From the NCBI GenBank assembly GCA_963824085.1, contig CAWGNT010000021.1, forward strand, positions 124,001 through 188,000: a stretch of DNA of 64,000 nt, given 5' to 3'. A program made the position numbers and the translations under genes. Below the pieces are notes generated by a model. The model saw nothing but the letters and a program-made list of their open reading frames with translations, ran no database searches and was not told where the DNA came from. The DNA is from JARRNE01 sp963824085. GTDB lineage: Bacteria; Pseudomonadota; Gammaproteobacteria; Chromatiales; Chromatiaceae. Shown here piece by piece: positions 54,338-61,908 of the stretch. Within the stretch, counting starts at the first letter, position 1; each line of letters opens with the position of its first letter.

Positions 54338-55705
54338 ATGAGCGCACCCCACATCCTAGTCGTCGACGACGAGCCCGACATCCGGGCACTTGTCCAGGAG
54401 ATCCTCGAGGACGAGGGCTTTCTCCTCGCAACCGCAGAGAACGGTGAGGCGGCGCGCCATGCCCTGCGCGATCGCCGTCCGGACCTCATTCTGCTGGACA
54501 TCTGGATGCCGGACCTCGACGGCATCAGCCTGCTCAAGGAATGGGCCGAGGACGATGGCCTACCCTGTCCGGTGATCATGATGTCCGGACACGGAACGGT
54601 GGAGACCGCTGTCGAGGCGACCCGGTTGGGCGCTTACGACTTCCTTGAGAAGCCGCTGTCCATGGCCAAGCTGCTGCTGACCGTGGAACGCGCCCTCGAG
54701 GCCGACAAGCTGCAGAAGGAGAACGTCGGCCTGCGCAGACGCACCGCGCTCGTCCACGAGCCGGTAGGGCGCAGCGCAGCCATGCAGCGGCTTCGCGAGC
54801 AGGTCAAGCGCATTGCCCAGCACGACACCTGGGTGCTGATCACGGGCGAGGCAGGCGGCGGTCGCGAGACCTTCGCGCGCTACCTGCACGCCCAGAGTGC
54901 CCGCCGCGAGCGTCCCTTCGTGGACCTTGGCGTGTCCGGCATCGCCCGCAGCAATGCCGCTCGAGAGCTCTTCGGCAGCGAGGATGGCGAACACGTCCAC
55001 TACGGAAGCCTCGAGCAGGCGGCTGGCGGAACCTTGCTCTTGGATGAGGTCGCGGACATGGACCTCGAGGTCCAGGGTCAGCTTCTAGGCGCCCTCGACA
55101 CCGGATCGTTCCTGCGCGTGGGCGGGACCGAGCCCGTGCGCATTGAGGTTCGCATTATCGCGGCCACTCAGCGCAATCTCGACGAAGAGGTGCGCGCAGG
55201 ACGCTTCCGCGAGGACCTCTTCTATCACCTCAATGTGGTACCGCTGCATGTCCCGGCGCTGCGCGAGCACAATGAAGACGTCCCTGAGCTTTTGGCCTAC
55301 TACGTCGATTACTTCGCCACCCACGAGAAGCTGCCTTACCGCCGCTTCAGCGTCGGCGCTCAGAACTTCCTGCGCAACTACAGCTGGCCAGGAAACGTGC
55401 GTGAGCTGAAGAACCTCGTGCAGCGGGTCCTGATCCTCGGCGCTGGGGACGAGATCACTCAAAACGAGGTGGAAAATGCCTTGGGGGCAGCCCCGGCGGT
55501 ACCAACGCAATCGCTGGGGGGACTCGTCTCTTTCGACCAACCGCTGCGAGAGGCTCGAGAACAATTCGAAAAGGCCTATCTCGATTATCAGCTGGACAAG
55601 CACGGCGGGAACGTTAGCAAGATGGCCAAAGAGGCGGGAATGGAGCGAACCCACCTCTACCGTAAGCTGCGCTCCCTGGGAATAGAGATAAAAGAAAGGC
55701 GGTGA
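54338..55705 (+). CDS. ntrX: NtrX-type response regulator with degenerate AAA+ domain
   Basis: Partner of NtrY, 455 residues from ATG 54338. The receiver domain (about 4-120) has the phospho-acceptor aspartate in LILLDIWMPDLDG. The central AAA+ domain (about 145-370) is altered: the Walker A position reads GEAGGGRE, with arginine for the essential lysine, and the GAFTGA sigma-54 contact loop is absent (GSEDGEHVHYGSLE stands there). Walker B LLLDEVADM is kept. A Fis-type helix-turn-helix ends the protein (about 415-453). Loss of GAFTGA is usual in NtrX; loss of the Walker lysine suggests weak or no ATPase. Confidence 0.92.
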   Translation: MSAPHILVVDDEPDIRALVQEILEDEGFLLATAENGEAARHALRDRRPDLILLDIWMPDLDGISLLKEWAEDDGLPCPVIMMSGHGTVETAVEATRLGAYDFLEKPLSMAKLLLTVERALEADKLQKENVGLRRRTALVHEPVGRSAAMQRLREQVKRIAQHDTWVLITGEAGGGRETFARYLHAQSARRERPFVDLGVSGIARSNAARELFGSEDGEHVHYGSLEQAAGGTLLLDEVADMDLEVQGQLLGALDTGSFLRVGGTEPVRIEVRIIAATQRNLDEEVRAGRFREDLFYHLNVVPLHVPALREHNEDVPELLAYYVDYFATHEKLPYRRFSVGAQNFLRNYSWPGNVRELKNLVQRVLILGAGDEITQNEVENALGAAPAVPTQSLGGLVSFDQPLREAREQFEKAYLDYQLDKHGGNVSKMAKEAGMERTHLYRKLRSLGIEIKERR

Positions 55706-55778
55706 CGCGAGCCTCCGCCCGCCAGCTCCGTGCTTTGAGGGGCCATCGGTATGGGGGCTGGTGGCTGGGAGCTGACCA

Positions 55779-57152
55779 ATGAAGATCATCATCCTCGGTG
55801 CCGGTCAGGTCGGCACCTCGGTGGCAGCGAACCTTGTCAGCGAGGCCAACGACATTACGGTCGTCGACCAGAACCCGGACCTGCTCCGGGAGCTTCAGGA
55901 CCGCTTCGACCTGCGCACCATGATGGGCCACGGCGCCCACCCCGACGTCCTCCTGCGAGCCGGCGCTGAAGACGCGGACATGATAATCGCCGTCACCAAC
56001 AGCGACGAGACCAACATGATCGCCTGCCAGGTCGCCTACACCCTGTTCCGCACGCCCACGAAGATCGCCAGGGTACGCTCCCCCGGCTTTCTCGACCACC
56101 CCAAGCTCTTCGGCGTCGAAGCCTTGCCTATCGACGTGCGCATCAGTCCGGAGCAGCTGGTCACCGAGTACATCCTGCGCCTCATCGAAAATCCCGGCAC
56201 GCTCCAGGTCCTGGACTTCGCCGGGGGGCGGGTCCGCCTGGTGGCAGTCAAGGCTTACTACGGCGGCCCCCTCGTAGGCCATGAGCTGCGAACCCTCCAT
56301 CATCACATGCCCCAGGTGGACGCCCGGGTCGCCGCCATTTACCGGCAGGATCGTGCGCTCCGTCCCGAGGGTGATACGGTGATCGAGGCAGATGACGAGG
56401 TCTTCTTCGTCGCGGCCCCCGCACACATACGCTCCGTGATGAGCGAGCTACGGCGCCTGGAGCAACCCTACAAGCGCCTCATCTTCGCGGGTGGCGGAAA
56501 TATCGGCACGCGGCTCGCGAAGGCACTTGAGCGAAGCTATCGCACAAAGGTCATCGAGCGCGACCTGACGCGCTGCAAGCGCATCGCCGAGGTCCTGGAG
56601 AAGACGATTGTGCTCCACGGCGACGCGGCGGACGAGGAGCTCCTGCTGGAAGAGAACGTGGAGAACACGGATGTCTTCTGCGCTGTGACCAACGACGACG
56701 AGGCCAACATACTCTCGGCCATGCTCGCGAAGCGTCTCGGGGCACGAAAGGTCATGGCGCTGATCAACCGCCCCGCTTACGTGAACCTCGTCCAGAGCGG
56801 ACCGATCGACATCGCTATCTCTCCCCAGCAAGCCACCATCGGCAGTCTGCTCAAACACGTTCGTCGCGGCGACGTGGTGATGGTGCACTCGCTGCGCCGA
56901 GGGGCAGCGGAGGCGATCGAGGCCATCGCCCACGGCGACGGGAGCTCCAGCAAGGTCATCGGTCGCGCCATCGAAGACGTCAATCTGCCGCGAGGGGCCA
57001 ACATCGGCGCTATCGTCCGCGGGGAAAAGGTGCTCATCGCACATCACGATACGGTGATCGAGCCCGAAGATCACGTCATCCTGTTTCTGCAGGACAAGAG
57101 CCGCATCGGAGATGTGGAGAAACTGTTCCAGGTCGGCGTCACCTTCCTCTGA
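55779..57152 (+). CDS. trkA: Trk potassium uptake regulator TrkA
   Basis: Cytosolic NAD(H)/ATP-binding regulator of the Trk K+ channel. 457 residues with two tandem RCK modules: Rossmann loops ILGAGQVGTSVA (about 4-15) and FAGGGNIGTRLA (about 235-246), each followed by an RCK-C domain. The ATG at 55779 is preceded by GGGAG. The 73-bp gap after ntrX carries GGCTGG-type repeat sequence (55752-55776) that reaches the ribosome-binding site. Paired with trkH, 36 bp downstream. Confidence 0.96.
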   Translation: MKIIILGAGQVGTSVAANLVSEANDITVVDQNPDLLRELQDRFDLRTMMGHGAHPDVLLRAGAEDADMIIAVTNSDETNMIACQVAYTLFRTPTKIARVRSPGFLDHPKLFGVEALPIDVRISPEQLVTEYILRLIENPGTLQVLDFAGGRVRLVAVKAYYGGPLVGHELRTLHHHMPQVDARVAAIYRQDRALRPEGDTVIEADDEVFFVAAPAHIRSVMSELRRLEQPYKRLIFAGGGNIGTRLAKALERSYRTKVIERDLTRCKRIAEVLEKTIVLHGDAADEELLLEENVENTDVFCAVTNDDEANILSAMLAKRLGARKVMALINRPAYVNLVQSGPIDIAISPQQATIGSLLKHVRRGDVVMVHSLRRGAAEAIEAIAHGDGSSSKVIGRAIEDVNLPRGANIGAIVRGEKVLIAHHDTVIEPEDHVILFLQDKSRIGDVEKLFQVGVTFL

Positions 57153-57188
57153 GGCAACCGGCGCCGTGTCGAAAAAGGCGCCGCAAGC

Positions 57189-58640
57189 GTGAAACCCTTT
57201 GCGGTGCAGAAGGTATTGGGCATTCTGCTGATGCTCTTCAGCCTCAGCATGTTGCCCCCCGTACCGGTCTCGGTTTGGTACGGTGACGGCACGGCCGAGC
57301 ATTTTCTGACCGCCTTCGGACTCATCTTCGTCACCGGACTCGCGGTCTGGCTTCCGGTTCGCCAGAACCGCCATGAGCTGAGACTGCGCGACGGCTTCCT
57401 GGTCGTCGTCCTTTTCTGGACCGTATTGGGAGGCACGGGGTCCCTTCCCTTCATGCTGGCGGACGATCCCCACCTGTCCGTCACCGACTCGGTTTTCGAG
57501 TCCCTTTCAGGCCTCACGACGACGGGTGCCACGGTGATCGTCGGCATCGACGAGCTGCCGCGCTCCATCCTTTACTACCGTCAGCAGCTCCAGTGGTTGG
57601 GCGGGATGGGGATCATCGTCCTCGCCGTTGCGGTACTGCCCATGCTTGGCATTGGCGGCATGCAGCTCTACCGGGCCGAGACCCCGGGGCCGATGAAGGA
57701 CTCAAAGCTGACCCCGCGGATCACCGAGACAGCGAAGGCCCTCTGGTACATCTACCTCGGGCTGACCATCGCCTGCGCTACCGCCTACTGGATCGCCGGC
57801 ATGTCCCTGTTCGACGCCGTGGGGCACTCCTTTGCAACCGTCGCCATTGGAGGCTTCTCGACCCATGACGAGAGCATGGGCTATTTCGACAGCACCCTGA
57901 TCGAGATGATCGCGGTCGTCTTCATGCTCATTTCGGGCGTGAACTTCTCTCTCCACTTCATGGCGGTGCGCCAGCGCAATCCCGGTATCTATGTGCGTGA
58001 CAGCGAGTTCCGCTTGTACGCGCTGATCATGCTCGTCGTCTCGTTGGTCGCGACCGTAATGCTGTACGTCACGAACACGTACATCGACTGGAACGAGTCC
58101 TTCACCAAGGGTCTCTTTCACGCGGTGTCCGTCGGTACCACCACCGGCTTTACGACTGCGGAGTTTTACTACTGGCCGGGTTTCCTGGAGATACTGCTCC
58201 TGTTCACCAGCTTTGTCGGCGGGTGTGCGGGCTCCACCGGCGGCGGCATCAAGGTGATCCGCTTCCTGCTCCTGATCAAGCAGGGCCTGCGGGAGATCCA
58301 CCGCCTGGTTCACCCGAGCGCCCAGCTGCCGGTGCGCATGGGTGGCAAGACGATCGATCACCGGGTGGTGGACGCCGTGTGGGGCTTCTTCTCGCTATAC
58401 ATGGCGAGCTTCACGATCATGTACCTCGCACTCGCGGCTACCGGCTTGGATCTGATGACCTCGTTTTCCGCAGTCGCCGCCTGCATCAACAACCTGGGGC
58501 CGGGTCTTGCTCGCGTTGGCGCGAGCTACGCGACGCTCCACGACCCGGCGAAGTGGATCTTGTGCTTCGCGATGCTCCTCGGCCGCCTCGAGATTTTCAC
58601 CCTGCTGGTGCTGCTGACCCCCACGTTCTGGCGACGCTAG
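57189..58640 (+). CDS. trkH: Trk potassium uptake channel TrkH
   Basis: Membrane K+ channel subunit, 483 residues, starting at GTG 57189. Around ten hydrophobic helices plus four selectivity-filter loops are visible (SGLTTTGATV about 103, TVAIGGFSTHD about 217, GTTTGFTTAEFY about 317, NNLGPGLARVG about 437), and GGCAGSTGGGIKVIR, a signature of the Trk/Ktr family. Works with TrkA. End of the def-to-trkH run. Confidence 0.96.
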   Translation: MKPFAVQKVLGILLMLFSLSMLPPVPVSVWYGDGTAEHFLTAFGLIFVTGLAVWLPVRQNRHELRLRDGFLVVVLFWTVLGGTGSLPFMLADDPHLSVTDSVFESLSGLTTTGATVIVGIDELPRSILYYRQQLQWLGGMGIIVLAVAVLPMLGIGGMQLYRAETPGPMKDSKLTPRITETAKALWYIYLGLTIACATAYWIAGMSLFDAVGHSFATVAIGGFSTHDESMGYFDSTLIEMIAVVFMLISGVNFSLHFMAVRQRNPGIYVRDSEFRLYALIMLVVSLVATVMLYVTNTYIDWNESFTKGLFHAVSVGTTTGFTTAEFYYWPGFLEILLLFTSFVGGCAGSTGGGIKVIRFLLLIKQGLREIHRLVHPSAQLPVRMGGKTIDHRVVDAVWGFFSLYMASFTIMYLALAATGLDLMTSFSAVAACINNLGPGLARVGASYATLHDPAKWILCFAMLLGRLEIFTLLVLLTPTFWRR

Positions 58641-58804
58641 TGGAAGGAGCCATGGACCCCCACATCGAAGTATACCCAATGCGGACCGCTCTCTCGGTCT
58701 GTGTGACCTCGGCGGGTCGGATAGCGGGCTGTCGGAACCCTCAGCGTCGCACGAGAGCATTTGCGAGAAGCGGCAAAATCCGAATATTTCGGGAGGAACC
58801 GGCC

Positions 58805-59128
58805 TTGAGCACGATCGACACCTTCGAGGGAATGCTGGCGCGCGGACAGGACTCCGCCCTGCTCCGCTACAGCTTGGGCAACGAGTATTTCAAACGCGTG
58901 GACTACGAACGGGCGATCCCGCACCTCGCGGAGGCGGTCCGACAGGACCCCGGTTACTCCGCCGCGTGGAAGATCTACGGCAAGGCCCTTGCCGCCATGG
59001 GCCGCCACCAGGACGCAATCGTGGCGTTCGACAAAGGCATCAGGGCGGCGGAGGACAAGGGCGATATCCAGGCCGCCAAGGAGATGCACGTCTTTCGCAA
59101 CCGTGCCGAAAAGGCAACGAAGGCGTGA
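58805..59128 (+). CDS. Small TPR-repeat protein
   Basis: A 107-residue helical protein with two to three tetratricopeptide repeats (YSLGNEYFKRVDYERAIPHL, AAWKIYGKALAAMGRHQDAI, followed by DKGDIQAAKEMHVF). I place the start at TTG 58805 with GGGAGGAA before it. The frame is also open back to an ATG at 58652 next to the trkH stop, but those 51 residues look non-coding and the spacing to their AAGGAG is only 2 nt. Likely a protein-interaction adaptor; no partner evident. Confidence 0.7.
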   Translation: MSTIDTFEGMLARGQDSALLRYSLGNEYFKRVDYERAIPHLAEAVRQDPGYSAAWKIYGKALAAMGRHQDAIVAFDKGIRAAEDKGDIQAAKEMHVFRNRAEKATKA

Positions 59129-59251
59129 TTCGAAGTACACCCACGGGCTGAGCACCAGCAGCGATGGTAGTCAGCCGCAACCCCCGCCGCCGCACCTGGC
59201 CATATCGCACTGCAGGATGTCTTGGTTAAGACGCCGCGAGCACGAACGCGG

Positions 59252-59497
59252 TCACGGTGTCTCTGGGGGGACCTTCTTCCGCGCCTCATGTGCTTCCAGC
59301 AGGACGCGGACACGGATGCGGATATAAGCCGCTATGGCTCGGCGGTCGTCCCCCTTCGATAGGCGCTGCGCCGTTTCCCAGGTTTCGGGCCGCACATCGC
59401 CGCTTTCCAGCTCTCGTTTGGCGACCGCATAAAGCGCATCCTCCAGCTTTGTATATGGCTGCTTGCCGGATCCGAACCGCCTGTCTTTGTCGCTCAT
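59252..59497 (-). CDS. Small hypothetical protein (81 aa)
   Basis: An 81-residue charged, mostly helical protein (MSDKDRRFGSGKQPYTKLED start; AIAAYIRIRVRVLLEAHEAR near the end). Coding character is good in this frame. No domain recognised. It sits alone, opposite to trkH and the TPR gene, at the edge of a gene-poor stretch. Confidence 0.6.
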   Translation of the reverse strand: MSDKDRRFGSGKQPYTKLEDALYAVAKRELESGDVRPETWETAQRLSKGDDRRAIAAYIRIRVRVLLEAHEARKKVPPETP

Positions 59498-60405
59498 GCA
59501 ACCGATCTTCGTTATGTTCTTCCTGCGGCTGTCAGCTGCAGGGGAATTGTCGCTAACGCCGGCTCTTCACGTCAGCACCCGTTTCGGGACCGTCAAGCGG
59601 CCTATCGACGGACCTTTCTCTTCCAGCCAGCTGTGTGTTGTGTCCGGTGTATCCCGTACTTCGCCCGGCACCCCGTCGAGGCGCAATCGAGACAGGCGGG
59701 CATCAGTTACCAATGGTAATCTCAGTGGAGGTTGGAAATGTAGCGCCAAGCGGCCGGCGCCCGGAAGCATCGCTCGCGCTGATCAGGGTGACGACGAGCA
59801 ATCAATATCGAAAGCGTCGTCAAGACCCTGCAATGTCCCCGGCAGCTGGCGGGCTTCCAGGCGCAACTAGCTGATTATTAGCGCCAAACCTAGCGGGCGC
59901 GGGTATTGCGTGACCACTCTAGGCTTCCATCGCTGGAGAGCTAAGGGTGACCACTCAAACGATCGACGGCCGCGACGTTCGACTCACTTTGGGATGCGGC
60001 GAGCGCCTGAACGCCCAACCCCGAGCTATCTCGGCCCCTTCGCGCCCGTGCACCGCGCGAACCGAGCGCCATGAACCGCGAACCCGAGACGCTTCCTCGC
60101 AGCGCGTGGCAAAATCGTGACAATACCCCAGAAATAACAAACCTCGAGGAGGTCAACCCACCGGGTCTGCATCGAATGGGGGCTGGTGAAATCAGCGCAT
60201 GACACTTTGGCTCCCCGTCGTGGATGCGTATCGAACTGTGTGCATTGTGCCTTCCCCCGAAGTGCGGGCGCTGTTCGACGCCATTCGAGACCTCCACGCG
60301 GCGGTGTAATGAGAGACTGGCGCCCCAGAACCAGCTCATCGCGACCTCCGCCTTCTGTCTGACAAACGGCGCTGAAGCTGCTTCGTCGCAAGGGAAAGAG
60401 CGGGC
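59498..60405. other. Gene-poor stretch with decayed sequence
   Basis: About 900 bp without a convincing complete gene. Two direct copies of GTGACCACTC (59910-59919 and 59947-59956, 37 bp apart) recall the repeated terminal boxes of some insertion sequences, but no transposase frame is intact. A short plus-strand frame 60199-60309 (36 residues, contains WLPVVDAYRTVCIV) reads like the C-terminus of a lost gene. The stretch looks like eroded mobile DNA. Confidence 0.5.
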
Positions 60406-60433
60406 TTGACAAGCGTACGCAAATGCGTACGCT
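60406..60433 (+). promoter_or_regulatory. yefM promoter with overlapping palindromic operator
   Basis: A consensus -35 hexamer TTGACA (60406-60411) is followed at once by a perfect inverted repeat, AGCGTACGCA and TGCGTACGCT (60412-60421 and 60424-60433, 2-bp centre). A weak -10 (TACGCT, 60428-60433) falls inside the right arm at 16-bp spacing. Each arm holds the palindrome GCGTACGC. This fits autorepression by the antitoxin. E. coli YefM uses TGTACA-centred repeats, so the core here is a variant. Confidence 0.8.
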
Positions 60434-60461
60434 CATCGGCATTAGTCACTGGAGTGCACCC

Positions 60462-60704
60462 ATGTCTGCCGTAACTGCAAGCGAGGCTCGATCTAATCTT
60501 TATCGCCTAATCGACCAAGTCGCCGCGTCCCACGACCCGTTGCTGATTACCGGCAAACGTGGAAATGCCGTGCTTCTCTCCGAGGCGGACTGGAACGCAA
60601 TTCAGGAAACCCTCCATCTGCTGTCCATTCCCGGAATGAGAGAATCAATCCGCGAGGGCATGGATACGCCCGTCGACGAGTGTGCCAAGGAGCTGGATTG
60701 GTGA
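60462..60704 (+). CDS. yefM: Antitoxin YefM (Phd/YefM family)
   Basis: 80-residue antitoxin and autorepressor. It starts at ATG 60462 (GGAG 7 nt before); the frame's earlier ATG lies within the operator and is rejected. The N-terminal DNA-binding Phd fold is typical: AVTASEARSNLYRLIDQV (3-20) then PLLITGKRGNAVLLSEADWNAI. The C-terminal tail (ending ECAKELDW) should neutralise the toxin. Its stop overlaps the toxin start (GTGA). Confidence 0.95.
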   Translation: MSAVTASEARSNLYRLIDQVAASHDPLLITGKRGNAVLLSEADWNAIQETLHLLSIPGMRESIREGMDTPVDECAKELDW

Positions 60705-60964
60705 CCTGGAGGGTCGTCTACACGAAGCAGGCACAAAACGACGCGAAAAAGCTGGCTGCCGCAGGGCTGAAGTCACAAGCTCAGACGCTCCTTGAGCTGC
60801 TTGCGGGAGACCCGTTTCGTCACCCCCCTCCTGTCGACAAGCTCATGGGTGATCTGAAGGGTGCCTACTCGCGGCGCATCAATATACAGCACCGCCTCGT
60901 CTATCAGGTTCTGGAAGAGGAAAAAGTCGTGAAAGTGCTACGGTTATGGACTCATTACGAGTAG
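60701..60964 (+). CDS. yoeB: Toxin YoeB (Txe/YoeB family mRNA interferase)
   Basis: 87-residue ribosome-dependent RNase, starting at GTG 60701 inside the yefM stop. It is a RelE-fold protein with FRHPPPVDKLMGDLKGAYSR and RRINIQHRLVYQV. Aligned by eye with E. coli YoeB, Arg65 and the C-terminal His-Tyr pair (85-86, THYE) are kept, while the acid at position 46 is aspartate rather than glutamate. The pair lies next to an integration scar and may stabilise this region. Confidence 0.95.
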   Translation: MTWRVVYTKQAQNDAKKLAAAGLKSQAQTLLELLAGDPFRHPPPVDKLMGDLKGAYSRRINIQHRLVYQVLEEEKVVKVLRLWTHYE

Positions 60965-61326
60965 CCGGCACTCCTGCATCAGGAAAGATCCCCTTTGCCT
61001 GAGAAAGCGAAGGCCGGTGCGGCGCCCGGATCAGAATGACAAGAAGGTGTCTTCCCTTGATACGGACGCTTATCGCAGCGTCTGGCGAGCGCCGCCCGAC
61101 AAGACTCGCGCGCCCTTTACATGAATCAACGTCACCGAATGGCGGCGTCGTGAAGCCGAGTTTGGCACAGCGGTTGGTTTTGGCCAGGTAACTAATCGTC
61201 CGCCTGCGGAGGAAGAAAGCTCCGCAGTCGAGCTCCACGCACGGACCTGCCCCGCTCGCGTAGCCGACGGGTTCGAGTCCGGGGCGGGGCGCGCCCATCG
61301 CAGCCTAGAAAATCAGTGAGTTAAGT
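60965..61326. other. Intergenic region between yoeB and the tRNA-Asn fragment
   Basis: No gene recognised. A TTCGAG-containing segment with a GCCCCGC / GCGGGGC inverted repeat (61249-61255 with 61284-61290) resembles a tRNA T-arm but does not fold as one. The sequence just before the tRNA fragment should be the original chromosomal flank downstream of that tRNA gene. Confidence 0.4.
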
Positions 61327-61373
61327 TGGCTCCCCGGCGTGGACTCGAACCACGGACCTAGTGATTAACAGTC
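61327..61373 (-). other. 3' half of tRNA-Asn(GTT): integration attachment-site remnant
   Basis: Read on the minus strand, this gives GA, the anticodon loop CTGTTAA (anticodon GTT), the 3' side of the anticodon stem, a variable loop, a perfect T arm (CGTGG-TTCGAGT-CCACG), the acceptor strand CCGGGGA, discriminator G and CCA. The 5' half (acceptor, D arm, 5' anticodon stem) is missing and unrelated sequence starts at 61374. Tyrosine integrases often cross over at the anticodon loop, leaving such a displaced 3' half at one element end. The chromosome should be on the low-coordinate side and the element on the high side. Confidence 0.85.
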
Positions 61374-61908
61374 CTGCAATATCAATAAGTTGCAACATCC
61401 GACAACATATTCCAATAGAAAGATAGCGGCCACCAACGTAGCGCTATTCTGCCAGAAACCGGAGAATGTTGCCGGATGTTGACCGGGGGTGTCCCACCAG
61501 TGTCCCGCCGGGGAGCCCCCCACCCCCCTCCGCCCCCACCCGGGTAGGGTACGTGGTGCGCGCGGACTCTCTTGAAAATTTTTCCTGAAGATGCCTGACC
61601 TGGTGGATGGGTCAGCGTGCCGAGCGCTGCAATCGGCGCGTCCTTCAGCCGCTCTTGGGGGCCGGCTTTGGCGTTACTCCTTGCTAAGCTGGCGCGTGTC
61701 GTAGCCGTCGGCCTATTCCGGCCCCTTAGGGACTCCCCCACAGGAGCAGTTGAAGGCGGGACGGGGATAGACGACACCGTGCTATGCGACGTTCACCAAC
61801 ACGGCGGACTGTCGAGTGTTGATAACGGGTCGGAACAGATTGGCGATGTCGCGCCCGTTTCGCGCACCCGGCGGCGCTTCTAGCGCCCATAGTCCACGAC
61901 TGGAGCCC
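61374..61908. other. Element-end non-coding region
   Basis: About 535 bp between the tRNA scar and the large leftward gene. It holds the inverted repeat pair described separately and a C-rich tract (61515-61545). No convincing gene was found on either strand. Confidence 0.5.
61393..61481. repeat. 16-nt inverted repeat pair, putative integrase arm sites
   Basis: CAACATCCGACAACAT (61393-61408) and ATGTTGCCGGATGTTG (61466-61481) are inverted copies with 15 of 16 matches, 57 bp apart and 20 bp inside the tRNA scar. Each copy itself contains two CAACAT-like half units. Position and form fit arm-type or accessory binding sites of a tyrosine recombinase at an element end. Confidence 0.6.

Noticed and set aside
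61225..61300. tRNA-like segment with TTCGAG and GCCCCGC/GCGGGGC arms
   Set aside because: T stem has two mismatches and there is no anticodon arm; at best a remnant.
61382..61777. 131-residue minus-strand frame just inside the tRNA scar
   Set aside because: Contains the inverted repeat and a polyglycine run from the C-rich tract; no coding character.
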